Assembly: GCF_900120295.1 (NCBI RefSeq)
Contig: NZ_LT635469.1
Location: forward strand, 496,001 to 560,000
Direction: 5' to 3'
Length of the DNA stretch: 64,000 nucleotides
Origin: Blautia sp. Marseille-P3201T
Lineage (GTDB): Bacteria > Bacillota > Clostridia > Lachnospirales > Lachnospiraceae
The notes under the pieces were generated by a model. It was not told where the DNA came from. It searched no databases and saw only the letters and a program-made list of their open reading frames with translations. A program made the translations under genes and the position numbers. This document shows, one piece after another, positions 17,933-25,437 of the stretch. The first letter of the stretch is position 1, and each line of letters starts with the position of its first letter.

Positions 17933-18676
17933 ATGATATTACAGAAAAAGAAAAAAGATGAGGAAGCTTTAGATTTTGAAAGCAGAAGGCAGCAGCGCAG
18001 AAAAAAGAGAATAAAACAGCGCAGGCGGAGAATTTTCTTGTTTTTGCTTTCTATTCTTACGGTTCTGCTGCTCTTTTTCCTTGCAGATAAAGTGAAAAGC
18101 AAAATAGAAGAACGCAGGCTTTTAAAAGCCAGAAATGAGTCGTTTGTAGGAGCGCCGCCTTTTGACGTAGATTTAATAGAACCAAATGAATATTCCAGAC
18201 CTGGGACACCTTTAGAAAAAATAAAGGGCATTGTCGTGCATTATACAGCAAATCCGGGAAGTACGGCAAAGAACAACAGAGACTATTTTGACGGATTAAA
18301 GGAAAGCCATGAGACAAAAGTCAGCAGTCATTTTGTTGTGGGGATTGATGGGAAAATCGTTCAGTGTATTCCAAGTACAGAGGTAGCTTATGCTTCAAAC
18401 TCCAGAAATGATGACACACTGTCCATTGAGTGCTGTCATATAGATGAGACCGGAGAGTTTACCGATGCGACTTATCTCTCCCTTGTTCGCTTGACAGGAT
18501 GGCTTTGTTATCGATTTAATCTTACAGAAGAAGATGTAATTCGCCATTATGATGTGACAGGAAAGATATGTCCGAAATATTATGTGGAAAACCCAAAGCA
18601 ATGGGAGAAGTTTAAAAAAGATGTAAAAACACAGATAAAAGAAGTAGAAAAAGAAGTAAAAGAAAGCGAAAAATAG
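17933..18676 (+). CDS. Membrane-anchored N-acetylmuramoyl-L-alanine amidase (Amidase_2)
   Basis: Peptidoglycan amidase of 247 residues. The N-terminus is very basic (residues 5-35), then a single membrane helix (about 35-52) anchors it with the catalytic domain outside. The Amidase_2 fold begins at GIVVHYTANPGST (about 99-111), where the His is the first zinc ligand. RHYDVTGKICPKYY (about 203-216) supplies the second His and the Cys ligand. The C-terminus is a short charged tail. A downstream palindrome overlaps its stop codon. The role is wall turnover or remodelling, inferred from family. Confidence 0.9.
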   Translation: MILQKKKKDEEALDFESRRQQRRKKRIKQRRRRIFLFLLSILTVLLLFFLADKVKSKIEERRLLKARNESFVGAPPFDVDLIEPNEYSRPGTPLEKIKGIVVHYTANPGSTAKNNRDYFDGLKESHETKVSSHFVVGIDGKIVQCIPSTEVAYASNSRNDDTLSIECCHIDETGEFTDATYLSLVRLTGWLCYRFNLTEEDVIRHYDVTGKICPKYYVENPKQWEKFKKDVKTQIKEVEKEVKESEK

Positions 18677-18838
18677 GGAACTGAAGCTTTCACGATAAGT
18701 GCATATTCCCGATATTTATACATTCTACGCTCAGTCTGCGCTCACTTTGAGCTTACAATCTTAAAGTGTGCTCGACAAATTCGCTAAGAATGCATAAATA
18801 TATGGGAATAATGTTTTAAAGTGACAGCCACAGTTCCC
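18676..18838. repeat. Intergenic palindromic repeat, copy 2 (between convergent genes)
   Basis: About 163 bp. Outer arms GGGAACTG (18676-18683) and CAGTTCCC (18831-18838) pair, and an inner arm ending CATTCTACG pairs with the segment starting AAGAATG. The core shared with the copy at 4320 includes CTACGCTCAGTCTGCG (from 18725) and GTGCTCGACAAATTCGCTAA (from 18769). The right end is followed by TTTTTA, and the left end is preceded by AAAAATA, so both strands have a T-run after the stem. It separates the amidase gene from the convergent ABC permease gene, consistent with a two-way terminator. Confidence 0.88.
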
Positions 18839-18870
18839 TTTTTACCAGTATAGAGGTATAAATATTTTGT

Positions 18871-19701
18871 TTAGTCCAGATTTAATTTTTTTGTAAGAAT
18901 ATATCGGCTTCCCATAAAGAAGATGACGGAAAAGAGAATATTCCATACAAGGGTGAAAATCATCAGTCTGCCACTGTAAACAGAGAGATTGTCCTGTGTG
19001 AGATTTGCCTGCATAAATGGGCTTAATCCGGGGATAATAAGAGTTATCATGGTATTGAGCAAGCCCAGTATAATATTCAAACCAAAGAAAGAGAGGATGG
19101 TTCCCAAAACTTTATGGCTTTTAAACAGGTTTCCCAGACACATAGAAAACAGAAGGAGCAAAGGATAAAATCCAAAATGTTGTATTATGCCATCTAAAAC
19201 AGCAACAATTTTTGCTAACTGGTCTGTGACTCCAAAGCTTCCGGATAAAATTTGAAAAACAGTAGAAGTATTTTCTAAAAGTATGGGTAGAGTCTCTTTG
19301 TAGGAAATTAAAAGTAATACAGAGAGCACAACACAAATAAAATCAATAATACTCCATGTCCAGATGACAAAAACTTTTGACCAGAGAAGCTGAGTTGGTG
19401 TAACTGGCAGAGTATGCGTCAAATAGCCTTCATCAGAAAAAAGATTTTTCTGAATACGAATTCCCAAATATACCACGGTTCCAATGATGATGGCAAAAAT
19501 AAATAATGCGTAGCCCAGAAAATAGAAACTAATTGCAATACCCCAAAGATTTGAAACTTCAAAAGTTTGGAGAGTCTCGCCGCCTTTTAGGAGAGAAAAT
19601 CCTATGCGTCCCACCAGACTATAGACAAGCAGTACAGCATGTAAAATCACCAGCAGCAAGGAAACCGATTTTAAGTCGTATTTATATAATTTTTTTAACA
19701 T
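18871..19701 (-). CDS. ABC-2 type transporter permease
   Basis: Integral membrane protein of 276 residues with about six hydrophobic segments and no ATPase motif. The start MLKKLYKYDLKSV and the segment NLFSDEGYLTHTLPVT (about residues 88-103) are typical of bacitracin/multidrug-type permeases paired with YtrB-like ATPases. Its 5' end overlaps the ATPase gene by 7 bp, and it is the last gene of a three-gene operon with a GntR regulator. The transported substrate is unknown; YtrA-linked systems often respond to cell-envelope stress (family knowledge). Confidence 0.85.
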   Translation of the reverse strand: MLKKLYKYDLKSVSLLLVILHAVLLVYSLVGRIGFSLLKGGETLQTFEVSNLWGIAISFYFLGYALFIFAIIIGTVVYLGIRIQKNLFSDEGYLTHTLPVTPTQLLWSKVFVIWTWSIIDFICVVLSVLLLISYKETLPILLENTSTVFQILSGSFGVTDQLAKIVAVLDGIIQHFGFYPLLLLFSMCLGNLFKSHKVLGTILSFFGLNIILGLLNTMITLIIPGLSPFMQANLTQDNLSVYSGRLMIFTLVWNILFSVIFFMGSRYILTKKLNLD

Positions 19702-20396
19702 TTGAATACCTCCCTAAATAAAGAGTCTACGGATTTTCCCTGATTAAAACGAATGTTATCTACACTGTCAGAAAGGCGTATCTGACCATTTTGTATAAAT
19801 ACTACGTCATCTAAAATATTTTCCACATCTGAAATTAAATGTGTAGAAATAATAATGCTTGCGTTTTCATCATAATTATTCAGTATAGTAGAAAGAATAT
19901 AATCTCTGGCAGCAGGGTCGACTCCGGCGATTGGTTCGTCCAGACAATACAGGCTCGCTCTGCGGCTCATAACCAGAATAAGTTGGATTTTTTCTTTTGT
20001 TCCCTTTGACATTGTGCGTAAACGGTCCATTGGATTGATGTTTAGATGCTTTAACATATCGTAAGCGCGGCTTCTGTCAAAGTCACTGTAAAAATCAGCA
20101 AAATAGTTAATAATTTCAGAAACTCGCATATGCATGGAGAGGTAGGTACGCTCAGGAAGATAGGAAACAATCTTTTTTGTCTCTATTCCGGGTGTATGTC
20201 CATCTACGAAAATAGAACCTTCTGTAGGAACAAGAAGTCCGTTTAACAACTTAATCAGTGTGGTTTTTCCACTTCCGTTGGGACCTAAAAGTCCGATGAT
20301 TTTTCCTCGTTCTAAGGAAAGATTTATTTTATTCAGAGCAATTTTATTGTCATAACATTTTGTAAGATTTCGACATTCTAAAATAGGGTTCATCAT
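19695..20396 (-). CDS. ABC transporter ATP-binding protein
   Basis: ATPase of 233 residues partnering the downstream permease. Walker A is GPNGSGKTT (about residues 38-46), and Walker B is YCLDEPIAGVDPAARDY (about 150-166). The signature loop is degenerate, TMSKGTKEKIQLIL, with SKG in place of SGG, as is common in YtrB/BcrA-type ATPases. A strong AAGGAGG precedes two adjacent ATG codons (20396 and 20393), and either could be used. The start overlaps the GntR stop by 4 bp. Confidence 0.9.
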   Translation of the reverse strand: MMNPILECRNLTKCYDNKIALNKINLSLERGKIIGLLGPNGSGKTTLIKLLNGLLVPTEGSIFVDGHTPGIETKKIVSYLPERTYLSMHMRVSEIINYFADFYSDFDRSRAYDMLKHLNINPMDRLRTMSKGTKEKIQLILVMSRRASLYCLDEPIAGVDPAARDYILSTILNNYDENASIIISTHLISDVENILDDVVFIQNGQIRLSDSVDNIRFNQGKSVDSLFREVFKC

Positions 20397-20764
20397 TCTT
20401 CCTCCTTAACCTGAATTTTTTCAATAAGCTGGATAATGGTTTGCTTACTGTAACCCAGATGTTCCATTTTTTGAAGAAACTCTTTCACCTGCTGGGATGC
20501 AATTTGTGTTTTAACCTGTTCAATCATAGACAAATCCTCCGTAATAAATCGGCCACTGGTTCTCTGACTGTATAAAAGTCCTGTATGTTCCAGTTCGGAA
20601 AGGGCTTTTTGCATGGTATTGGGATTAACACCGGCAGTTTGAGCCAATTCACGAACAGAGGGAAGCTTTGAACCGGGAGCATAATTTCCTGATATAATAT
20701 CAGAAGTGATGTGTTCCATAATCTGAGTATAAATAGGATACTCAGGATTTAAGTTCCAAGACAT
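20393..20764 (-). CDS. GntR-family regulator, YtrA subfamily
   Basis: Repressor of 123 residues with a GntR winged helix (about residues 10-75: YTQIMEHITSDIISGNYAPGSKLPSVRELAQTAGVNPNTMQKAL shortened here to its recognisable start) and a short C-terminal helical tail instead of a ligand-binding domain, which defines the YtrA subfamily. First gene of the operon with the ABC ATPase and permease. The promoter upstream carries an inverted repeat overlapping the -10 element, so autoregulation is likely. The ATG at 20764 is preceded by AGGAGG on the minus strand. Confidence 0.9.
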   Translation of the reverse strand: MSWNLNPEYPIYTQIMEHITSDIISGNYAPGSKLPSVRELAQTAGVNPNTMQKALSELEHTGLLYSQRTSGRFITEDLSMIEQVKTQIASQQVKEFLQKMEHLGYSKQTIIQLIEKIQVKEEE

Positions 20765-20802
20765 CTGTCAACACCTCCTGTAAAAGCAGTAAATTGTACT
20801 AC

Positions 20803-20851
20803 TGTATTATTTGATTAGTACAATAATACAAAGATTGTAAGAATTTGTCAA
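20803..20851 (-). promoter_or_regulatory. GntR operon promoter with overlapping operator
   Basis: On the minus strand TTGACA (20846-20851) and TATTAT (20823-20828) are 17 bp apart. An 8-bp perfect inverted repeat, TGTATTAT (20803-20810) and ATAATACA (20823-20830) with a 12-bp spacer, covers the -10 hexamer. This is the likely operator of the YtrA-type repressor, 39 bp upstream of its start codon. Confidence 0.75.
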
Positions 20852-20873
20852 CAGAAATTTTAGAAAAAAATTA

Positions 20874-20901
20874 TTGCATTTCAAAATTTATATGTTACAA
20901 T
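20874..20901 (+). promoter_or_regulatory. Putative promoter of the nitroreductase gene
   Basis: TTGCAT (20874-20879) and TACAAT (20896-20901) are 16 bp apart and 29 bp before the start codon. It is divergent from, and close to, the GntR operon promoter. Confidence 0.5.
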
Positions 20902-20930
20902 ATTGTTACATAGAGATTAAGGGTGAGAAT

Positions 20931-21695
20931 ATGAATTTATATGAAGCAATTTTTTTAAGAAAATCCGTACGAAGTTATGAAATGGAACCCATATCTCCTG
21001 AGATATTACAAGAGATACAGGAGTTTTATTTACAAATTGAAGGGTTAAACCCAGGTATTCGTACAGAGATTTCTATTATTGATAATACAAAGGGACAAAA
21101 TAAAAGGATGCACTTTTTAGGAGTAAAAGCACCATATTATATTGTATTTTATTCAGAGGAGAAAGATTTGGCTCAGATGAATGCAGGATATATTATGGAA
21201 CAGCTTGCTTTATTCTTGTGTACAAAAGGTCTGGGAACCTGTTTTTTAGGAAATGTAAAACCTAAACTGGGAAATCCTCACAAGGGTGATTTAAAATTCA
21301 TGATTACGATGGCATTTGGAAAAAGCAAAGGCAGTTATACAAGAAAGCCGGTGGATGCAAAACGCATGGATTTGAAAGAACTTTGTGTATATAAGGAAGT
21401 GCCGAGACAATGGATGAAGCAGCTTTTGGAAGCGGCGCGGCTTGCACCTTCCAGTTATAACAGCCAGCCATGGCGGTTTGTAGTGTATGATAATCGTATC
21501 CATGTGTTTGCAAAGAAACATAATTTGAACCATCTGGGAAAATATGAGGAGATGAATTTCGGCGTGATGTTTTCTCATTTAATGGTGGTAGCGGAGGAAC
21601 TTTGGTTGGATGTGGATTTAATCCGTCTAGAAGATATTACGCATAAAAACTTTCCAAATAATCAGTATGTGCTTAGTGCAATTTTACGTACCTGA
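20931..21695 (+). CDS. Nitroreductase-family protein
   Basis: FMN-dependent oxidoreductase-like protein of 254 residues. The start MNLYEAIFLRKSVRSYEMEPI is classic for the nitroreductase fold. LLEAARLAPSSYNSQPWRFVVY (about residues 165-186) is the second conserved element, with Asn-Ser-Gln-Pro-Trp contacting the flavin phosphate in relatives. The two halves resemble the single-chain (TM1586-like) subgroup in which a tandem arrangement replaces the usual homodimer. ATG 20931 follows GGGTGAG; the open frame to 20874 overlaps the promoter and is not used. The electron donor and acceptor cannot be told from sequence. Confidence 0.85.
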   Translation: MNLYEAIFLRKSVRSYEMEPISPEILQEIQEFYLQIEGLNPGIRTEISIIDNTKGQNKRMHFLGVKAPYYIVFYSEEKDLAQMNAGYIMEQLALFLCTKGLGTCFLGNVKPKLGNPHKGDLKFMITMAFGKSKGSYTRKPVDAKRMDLKELCVYKEVPRQWMKQLLEAARLAPSSYNSQPWRFVVYDNRIHVFAKKHNLNHLGKYEEMNFGVMFSHLMVVAEELWLDVDLIRLEDITHKNFPNNQYVLSAILRT

Positions 21696-21721
21696 GAAAA
21701 ATAAAAAAATTAAAAAAAGTA

Positions 21722-21750
21722 TTGACAGATATGGAAACATATAGTATATT
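21722..21750 (+). promoter_or_regulatory. tRNA-Gly promoter
   Basis: TTGACA (21722-21727), 17-bp spacer, TATATT (21745-21750), 35 bp upstream of the mature tRNA 5' end. It is one of the best promoter matches in the window. Confidence 0.8.
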
Positions 21751-21785
21751 ATACTTCGTGCTTGAGAGATATTTCAACACGATAT

Positions 21786-21858
21786 GCGCGAGTGGCTCAG
21801 TTGGTGGAGCGCGACCTTGCCAAGGTCGAGGCCGCGGGTTCGAGTCCCGTCTCGCGCT
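21786..21858 (+). tRNA. tRNA-Gly (anticodon GCC)
   Basis: A full cloverleaf can be drawn. The acceptor stem pairs GCGCGAG (21786-21792) with CTCGCGC (21851-21857), followed by discriminator T. The D arm is GGCTCAGTTGGTGGAGC. The anticodon stem-loop GACCTTGCCAAGGTC carries GCC. The T arm is CGGGTTCGAGTCCCG. CCA is not encoded. It reads GGC and GGU glycine codons. Confidence 0.97.
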
Positions 21859-21886
21859 TTTTTTATTTCTTAAAAAATAAGAAAAC

Positions 21887-21922
21887 GCAGGACATTTCTT
21901 AGGAAGTGTCCTGCATTTTTTC
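21887..21922. terminator. Bidirectional terminator between tRNA-Gly and the minus-strand small ORF
   Basis: The stem GCAGGACA (21887-21894) pairs with TGTCCTGC (21907-21914), extended inward by TTTC/GGAA pairs. ATTTTTTCT follows on the plus strand, and GTTTTCTTATTTTTT follows on the minus strand. Confidence 0.88.
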
Positions 21923-21924
21923 TG

Positions 21925-22023
21925 TCAGATTTTCTTTAACATAGAAGCATATTTTTCTTGTTCATCTTTTGGTGTTTTAAGCAGAAGCATAGCCTGTTCA
22001 GCATCTATTTTCAAAGAGTCCAT
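21925..22023 (-). CDS. Candidate 32-residue microprotein
   Basis: A short minus-strand frame starts at ATG 22023 and reads MDSLKIDAEQAMLLLKTP, ending EKYASMLKKI. The composition is amphipathic helical. Support comes from context: a minus-strand promoter (TTGTAC, 17 bp, TATACT), an AAGGAGGT site at 22038-22045, and a terminator directly after the stop. The 14-nt gap from that site to the ATG is longer than ideal. The frame stays open upstream to 22344, but that part overlaps the PPC gene start and is not convincing. I recall similar short acidic/helical proteins in Lachnospiraceae, without known function. Confidence 0.5.
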   Translation of the reverse strand: MDSLKIDAEQAMLLLKTPKDEQEKYASMLKKI

Positions 22024-22056
22024 GAGATTTGAGAGATACCTCCTTGTCTTAAACTT

Positions 22057-22085
22057 AGTATAAGACAGCCCATACAGAAGTACAA
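22057..22085 (-). promoter_or_regulatory. Putative promoter of the microprotein gene
   Basis: On the minus strand TTGTAC (22080-22085) and TATACT (22057-22062) are exactly 17 bp apart, about 12 bp upstream of the ribosome binding site. Confidence 0.6.
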
Positions 22086-22164
22086 GGGGAAAACAGAAAA
22101 AGAGCATGACGGATAACCTTGTGAATGGTATAATCATCAATAACAAAAACAGGAGGTTGTGCTT

Positions 22165-22587
22165 ATGGAATACAGAAAATTTCAAAATAAAATTATTGTA
22201 AGAATGGACAAGGGTGAGGAAATTTTGGAAAAAGTCCGTGAGGTAGCAGAAAAAGAAAAGATTAAATTGGCAGACATCAGCGCACTGGGAGCTGTCAGGG
22301 AATTTACTGTAGGTGTTTTTGACACGGAAGCGAAAGAATATCATGCAAATGAATTTAAAGGAAGTTTCGAAATTGTTTCTTTAACAGGAACCATTAACAC
22401 CATGAATGATGAATTTTACTGCCATCTTCATATGAGCGCAGGAAATGAAAAAGGACAGGTGTTCGGAGGTCATTTAAACAGGGCTATTATCAGTGCAACG
22501 TGTGAAATGATTATTACGTTAATTGACGGAAGAGTAGACAGACGATTTGAAGAAGAAGTAGGATTAAATCTGTTTCAATTTCAGTAA
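22165..22587 (+). CDS. PPC/DUF296-domain protein (putative DNA-binding)
   Basis: A 140-residue single-domain protein of the PPC (plants and prokaryotes conserved, DUF296) family. Typical parts are the start RMDKGEEILEKVREVAEKEKI, ALGAVREFTVGVFD (about residues 39-52), SLTGTINTMNDEFYCHLHMSAGN (about 72-94, containing the family's HLH metal-ligand pattern) and GGHLNRAIISATCEMII. In archaea and bacteria these trimeric proteins have no well-defined role, although DNA binding is claimed for plant members. ATG 22165 follows AGGAGG at 22151-22156. It is followed by a c-di-AMP receptor gene. Confidence 0.85.
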   Translation: MEYRKFQNKIIVRMDKGEEILEKVREVAEKEKIKLADISALGAVREFTVGVFDTEAKEYHANEFKGSFEIVSLTGTINTMNDEFYCHLHMSAGNEKGQVFGGHLNRAIISATCEMIITLIDGRVDRRFEEEVGLNLFQFQ

Positions 22588-22660
22588 ATGTGGAAATATT
22601 TTTAAAACTGTGGTACAATATGTGCATAAAAGGACTCAATGTTAAGGAGGTAATTGCTTT

Positions 22661-22999
22661 ATGAAAATGATTTTTGCGATTGTACGAAAAGAAGATGAGG
22701 GATTTGTAATAGAGCGATTAAATAAAGAGAAAATCAGTGTGACAAAGCTTTCCAGTACAGGTGGATTTTTACGTAAAGGAAATGCAACATTGATGATTGG
22801 TACAGAGGATGAACAGGTAGATACGGTACTTCAGATTATTAAAGAAGAATGTTCCAGACGTCAGGAAGTCATGATGAACCCTGCTTATTCTGCCGGCACA
22901 AAAGGTCCTGTTATGGGATATGCAGCTCCGCCGGTAACCATTGAAGTAGGCGGTGCAACGGTATTTATTGTAAATGTAGAACAATTTATTAAATTATAG
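22661..22999 (+). CDS. darA: Cyclic-di-AMP receptor (DarA/PstA, PII-like)
   Basis: A PII-like signal protein of 112 residues that binds cyclic di-AMP as a trimer. Recognisable parts are MKMIFAIVRKEDEGFVIERL, the nucleotide-contacting KLSSTGGFLRKGNATLMIG (about residues 29-47), the flexible loop with the SRRQE segment (about 66-70), and VEVGGATVFIVNVEQFIKL at the C-terminus (here IEVGGATV). Length and order match the family closely. It starts at ATG 22661 after AAGGAGG; a TACAAT at 22614-22619 may be its -10 element. Its downstream partner is not known in the family. Confidence 0.93.
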   Translation: MKMIFAIVRKEDEGFVIERLNKEKISVTKLSSTGGFLRKGNATLMIGTEDEQVDTVLQIIKEECSRRQEVMMNPAYSAGTKGPVMGYAAPPVTIEVGGATVFIVNVEQFIKL

Positions 23000-23033
23000 A
23001 GAAACCTGATAGGGCATAGGAGAGTGAAAAAAT

Positions 23034-23486
23034 ATGTTAGAGATCGGAAGCAAAGCACCGGATTTTTCATTGCCGGATCAGAATGGAGAAATGCATAGTT
23101 TGGAAGAATATAAAGGGAAAAAAGTAGTTTTATATTTTTATCCAAGGGATAATACTGCCGGATGTACGAAGCAGGCATGTGGTTTTGCACAGCTATACCC
23201 TCAGTTTTTAGAAAAAGATGTTGTGGTTTTAGGTGTCAGCAAGGACAGCGTGGCATCACACAAAAAATTTGAGGAAAAATATGAGCTTCCTTTTACATTA
23301 CTGTCTGATACGGAATTATCCTGTATTCAGGCTTATGATGTGTGGAAAGAGAAAAATAATTACGGAAAGAAGACTATGGGTGTGGTTCGTACCACATATT
23401 TGATTGACGAACAGGGAATAATCGTAAAAGCTTTCGGAAAAGTAAAAGCAGCAGATAATCCCGCACAGATGTTAGAGGAATTATAG
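23034..23486 (+). CDS. bcp: Thioredoxin-dependent peroxiredoxin Bcp
   Basis: A peroxiredoxin of the BCP/PrxQ class, 150 residues, reducing hydrogen and organic peroxides with electrons from thioredoxin. The peroxidatic cysteine is C44 in YPRDNTAGCT and a likely resolving cysteine is C49, five residues on, which is the PrxQ pattern. The remaining family sequence (FSLPDQNGE, LGVSKDSVASHKKF, FTLLSDTE, TTYLIDEQG) is well kept. It sits 34 bp after the c-di-AMP receptor and 8 bp before yaaA, forming a small oxidative-stress unit. Confidence 0.95.
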   Translation: MLEIGSKAPDFSLPDQNGEMHSLEEYKGKKVVLYFYPRDNTAGCTKQACGFAQLYPQFLEKDVVVLGVSKDSVASHKKFEEKYELPFTLLSDTELSCIQAYDVWKEKNNYGKKTMGVVRTTYLIDEQGIIVKAFGKVKAADNPAQMLEEL

Positions 23487-23494
23487 GGATATTT

Positions 23495-24235
23495 ATGAAG
23501 ATTATTATTTCACCGGCGAAGAAAATGAATGTAGATACAGACTGTCTGTCGGTAAAAGGTTTACCCCAATTTTTACCGGAGGCAGAAAGATTATGCGAGG
23601 AAATCAGAGGATATACTTACGAGGAACAGAAAACATTGTGGAAATGCAATGACAAAATTGCAAGATTAAATGCAGAGCGTTTCCGTGATATGAATTTGAA
23701 AACAGGTCTTACACCGGCAATTCTGTCCTATGAAGGACTGCAGTACCAGCACATAGCGCCACAGGTTTTTACAGTGAAAGAGCTACAATACATTCAGGAG
23801 CATTTGTGTATTTTATCAGGATTTTACGGGGTATTAAAGCCTTTTGACGGAGTGACACCTTATCGTTTGGAAATGGGAACCAAGATGGAGATAGAAGGGT
23901 GCAGAGATTTGTATGAATTCTGGGGAGATAAATTGTATCAGTCTGTAACAGATGAAGATGGAATAATTATTAATCTGGCATCTAAAGAATATTCTCAAAG
24001 CATTTCTAAATATATTTTACCTAAAGACCGCTTTATTACCATTGAATTCGGAGAAATCCATAATGGAAAAGTGAAACAGAAGGGGATTTTTTCAAAAATG
24101 GCAAGAGGTGAAATGGTTCGTTATATGGCAGAAAACCAGATAGAAGATATAGAGAAAATAAAAGAGTTCCACGCTATGGGACTGCAGTATGCGGAAGAGT
24201 TTTCCGATGCAAATAAAATTGTATTTACAATATGA
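23495..24235 (+). CDS. yaaA: YaaA-family peroxide stress protein
   Basis: A 246-residue protein of the YaaA/DUF328 family. In E. coli YaaA lowers free iron and limits Fenton damage during peroxide stress. The N-terminus MKIIISPAKKMN is the family hallmark. LSYEGLQYQHIAP (about residues 78-90), LSGFYGVLKPFDGVTPYRLEMG (about 109-130) and LINLASKEYS-like INLASKEYS (about 162-170) are conserved. The gene follows bcp with an 8-bp gap, which agrees with a peroxide-defence role. A palindromic repeat follows directly. Confidence 0.95.
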   Translation: MKIIISPAKKMNVDTDCLSVKGLPQFLPEAERLCEEIRGYTYEEQKTLWKCNDKIARLNAERFRDMNLKTGLTPAILSYEGLQYQHIAPQVFTVKELQYIQEHLCILSGFYGVLKPFDGVTPYRLEMGTKMEIEGCRDLYEFWGDKLYQSVTDEDGIIINLASKEYSQSISKYILPKDRFITIEFGEIHNGKVKQKGIFSKMARGEMVRYMAENQIEDIEKIKEFHAMGLQYAEEFSDANKIVFTI

Positions 24236-24239
24236 AAAA

Positions 24240-24389
24240 CAGGGCTATTGCATCAAGTGCATATCGAGAATATTTATCTATTTTACGTTCAGTTTGCGCT
24301 CACTTTGAGCTTGTAATCTCAAAGCGTGCTCAACAAATTCACTAAAAATAGATAAATATTCCGAAACGCTACTTAATGTAATAGTCCTG
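24240..24389. repeat. Intergenic palindromic repeat, copy 3 (between convergent genes)
   Basis: About 150 bp. Outer arms CAGGGCTATT (24240-24249) and AATAGTCCTG (24380-24389) pair with G-U allowance, and ATATTTATCTATTTT pairs with AAAAATAGATAAATAT. The core shared with the copies at 4320 and 18676 includes TTTTACGTTCAGTTTGCGCT (from 24281) and GTGCTCAACAAATTCACTAA (from 24326). TTTTG follows the right end, and the left end is preceded by AAAAA, so T-runs follow the stem on both strands. It lies between yaaA and the convergent ilvE. Confidence 0.88.
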
Positions 24390-24411
24390 TTTTGTGTAAT
24401 ATAAAAGGATA

Positions 24412-25437
24412 CTATTCAATTACGTAAATCCAGTCTTTTGGGGCTTCAATAGTTCCCATCTGAATTCCTGTAAGGGTATCGTATAACTGTTTTGTTACTT
24501 CGCCCATGGAGTCCATGCCGCTTGGGAAACAAATTTCTTTTCCGTGGTCTACGATTTTACCTACCGGAGAGATTACAGCGGCAGTTCCACAAAGACCGCA
24601 CTCTGCAAAGTCCTGCAGCTCATCCAGGTAAACTTCTCTTTCTTCCGCTTCCAGTCCCAGATAATCTTTTGCAACCTGAAGGAGAGAACGGCGTGTGATA
24701 GAAGGAAGAATACTGTTGGATTTTGGGGTTACAACTTTTTTATCCTTAGTGATAAAGATAAAATTAGCACCTCCTGTTTCTTCTACTTTTGTTCTTGTGG
24801 CAGCATCTAAATACAGATTTTCATCATAGCCTTCATTATGTGCATCTACGATGGCGTGCATACTCATGGCATAGTTCAGTCCTGCTTTAATATGTCCTGT
24901 TCCACATGGAGCAGCTCTGTCGAAATCGCTAATTCTTAATGTTAACGGTTTTATACCGCCTTTAAAATATGGACCTACCGGTGTGGTAAAAACACGGAAC
25001 TGATATTCATCAGCAGGCTTTACACCGATAACGGGATTTGTTCCAAACATATATGGACGGATATACAGAGAAGCACCGGAGCCATAAGGAGGAACAAAGG
25101 CAGCGTTGGCTTTTACCGTCTTTGTTACTGCGTCAAGAAATTTTTCTACAGGAAATATGGGCATTTCCAGTCGCTTTGCAGAGTCTACCATACGCTGTGC
25201 ATTTAAATCGGGACGGAAAGTTACAATTTTTCCATCTTTTGTAGTGTATGCTTTCAATCCTTCAAAGACAGTCTGTGCGTATTGCAGCACACCTGCACAT
25301 TCATTAATGACTACAGTGGCATCTGTTGTCAGATAGCCTTCATCCCATTTTCCCTCTTTGAAATTGGATACGTAGCGGTAGTCTGTCTGCATATAACCAA
25401 ATCCAAGATTTTTCCAGTCAATATTCTTTTTATCCAT
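24412..25437 (-). CDS. ilvE: Branched-chain amino acid aminotransferase
   Basis: PLP enzyme (fold type IV) that transaminates the keto-acid precursors of leucine, isoleucine and valine with glutamate. The 341-residue length fits the BCAT2-like class. Recognisable parts are VFEGLKAYTTKDGKI, FRPDLNAQRM, the YIRPYMFGT stretch, and GHIKAGLNYA, in which the lysine binds PLP. VEETGGANFIFI and SILPSITRRSLL follow. The start is set at 25437 because GGAGG at 25444-25448 leaves 6 nt to this ATG but touches the ATG at 25443. No T-box or leucine leader peptide is seen in the 180-bp divergent gap. Confidence 0.95.
   Translation of the reverse strand: MDKKNIDWKNLGFGYMQTDYRYVSNFKEGKWDEGYLTTDATVVINECAGVLQYAQTVFEGLKAYTTKDGKIVTFRPDLNAQRMVDSAKRLEMPIFPVEKFLDAVTKTVKANAAFVPPYGSGASLYIRPYMFGTNPVIGVKPADEYQFRVFTTPVGPYFKGGIKPLTLRISDFDRAAPCGTGHIKAGLNYAMSMHAIVDAHNEGYDENLYLDAATRTKVEETGGANFIFITKDKKVVTPKSNSILPSITRRSLLQVAKDYLGLEAEEREVYLDELQDFAECGLCGTAAVISPVGKIVDHGKEICFPSGMDSMGEVTKQLYDTLTGIQMGTIEAPKDWIYVIE

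Noticed and set aside
21925-22344. 139-residue minus-strand protein extending over the PPC gene start
   Set aside because: The upstream part overlaps the well-supported PPC start and lacks a ribosome site; only the last 32 codons have expression signals.
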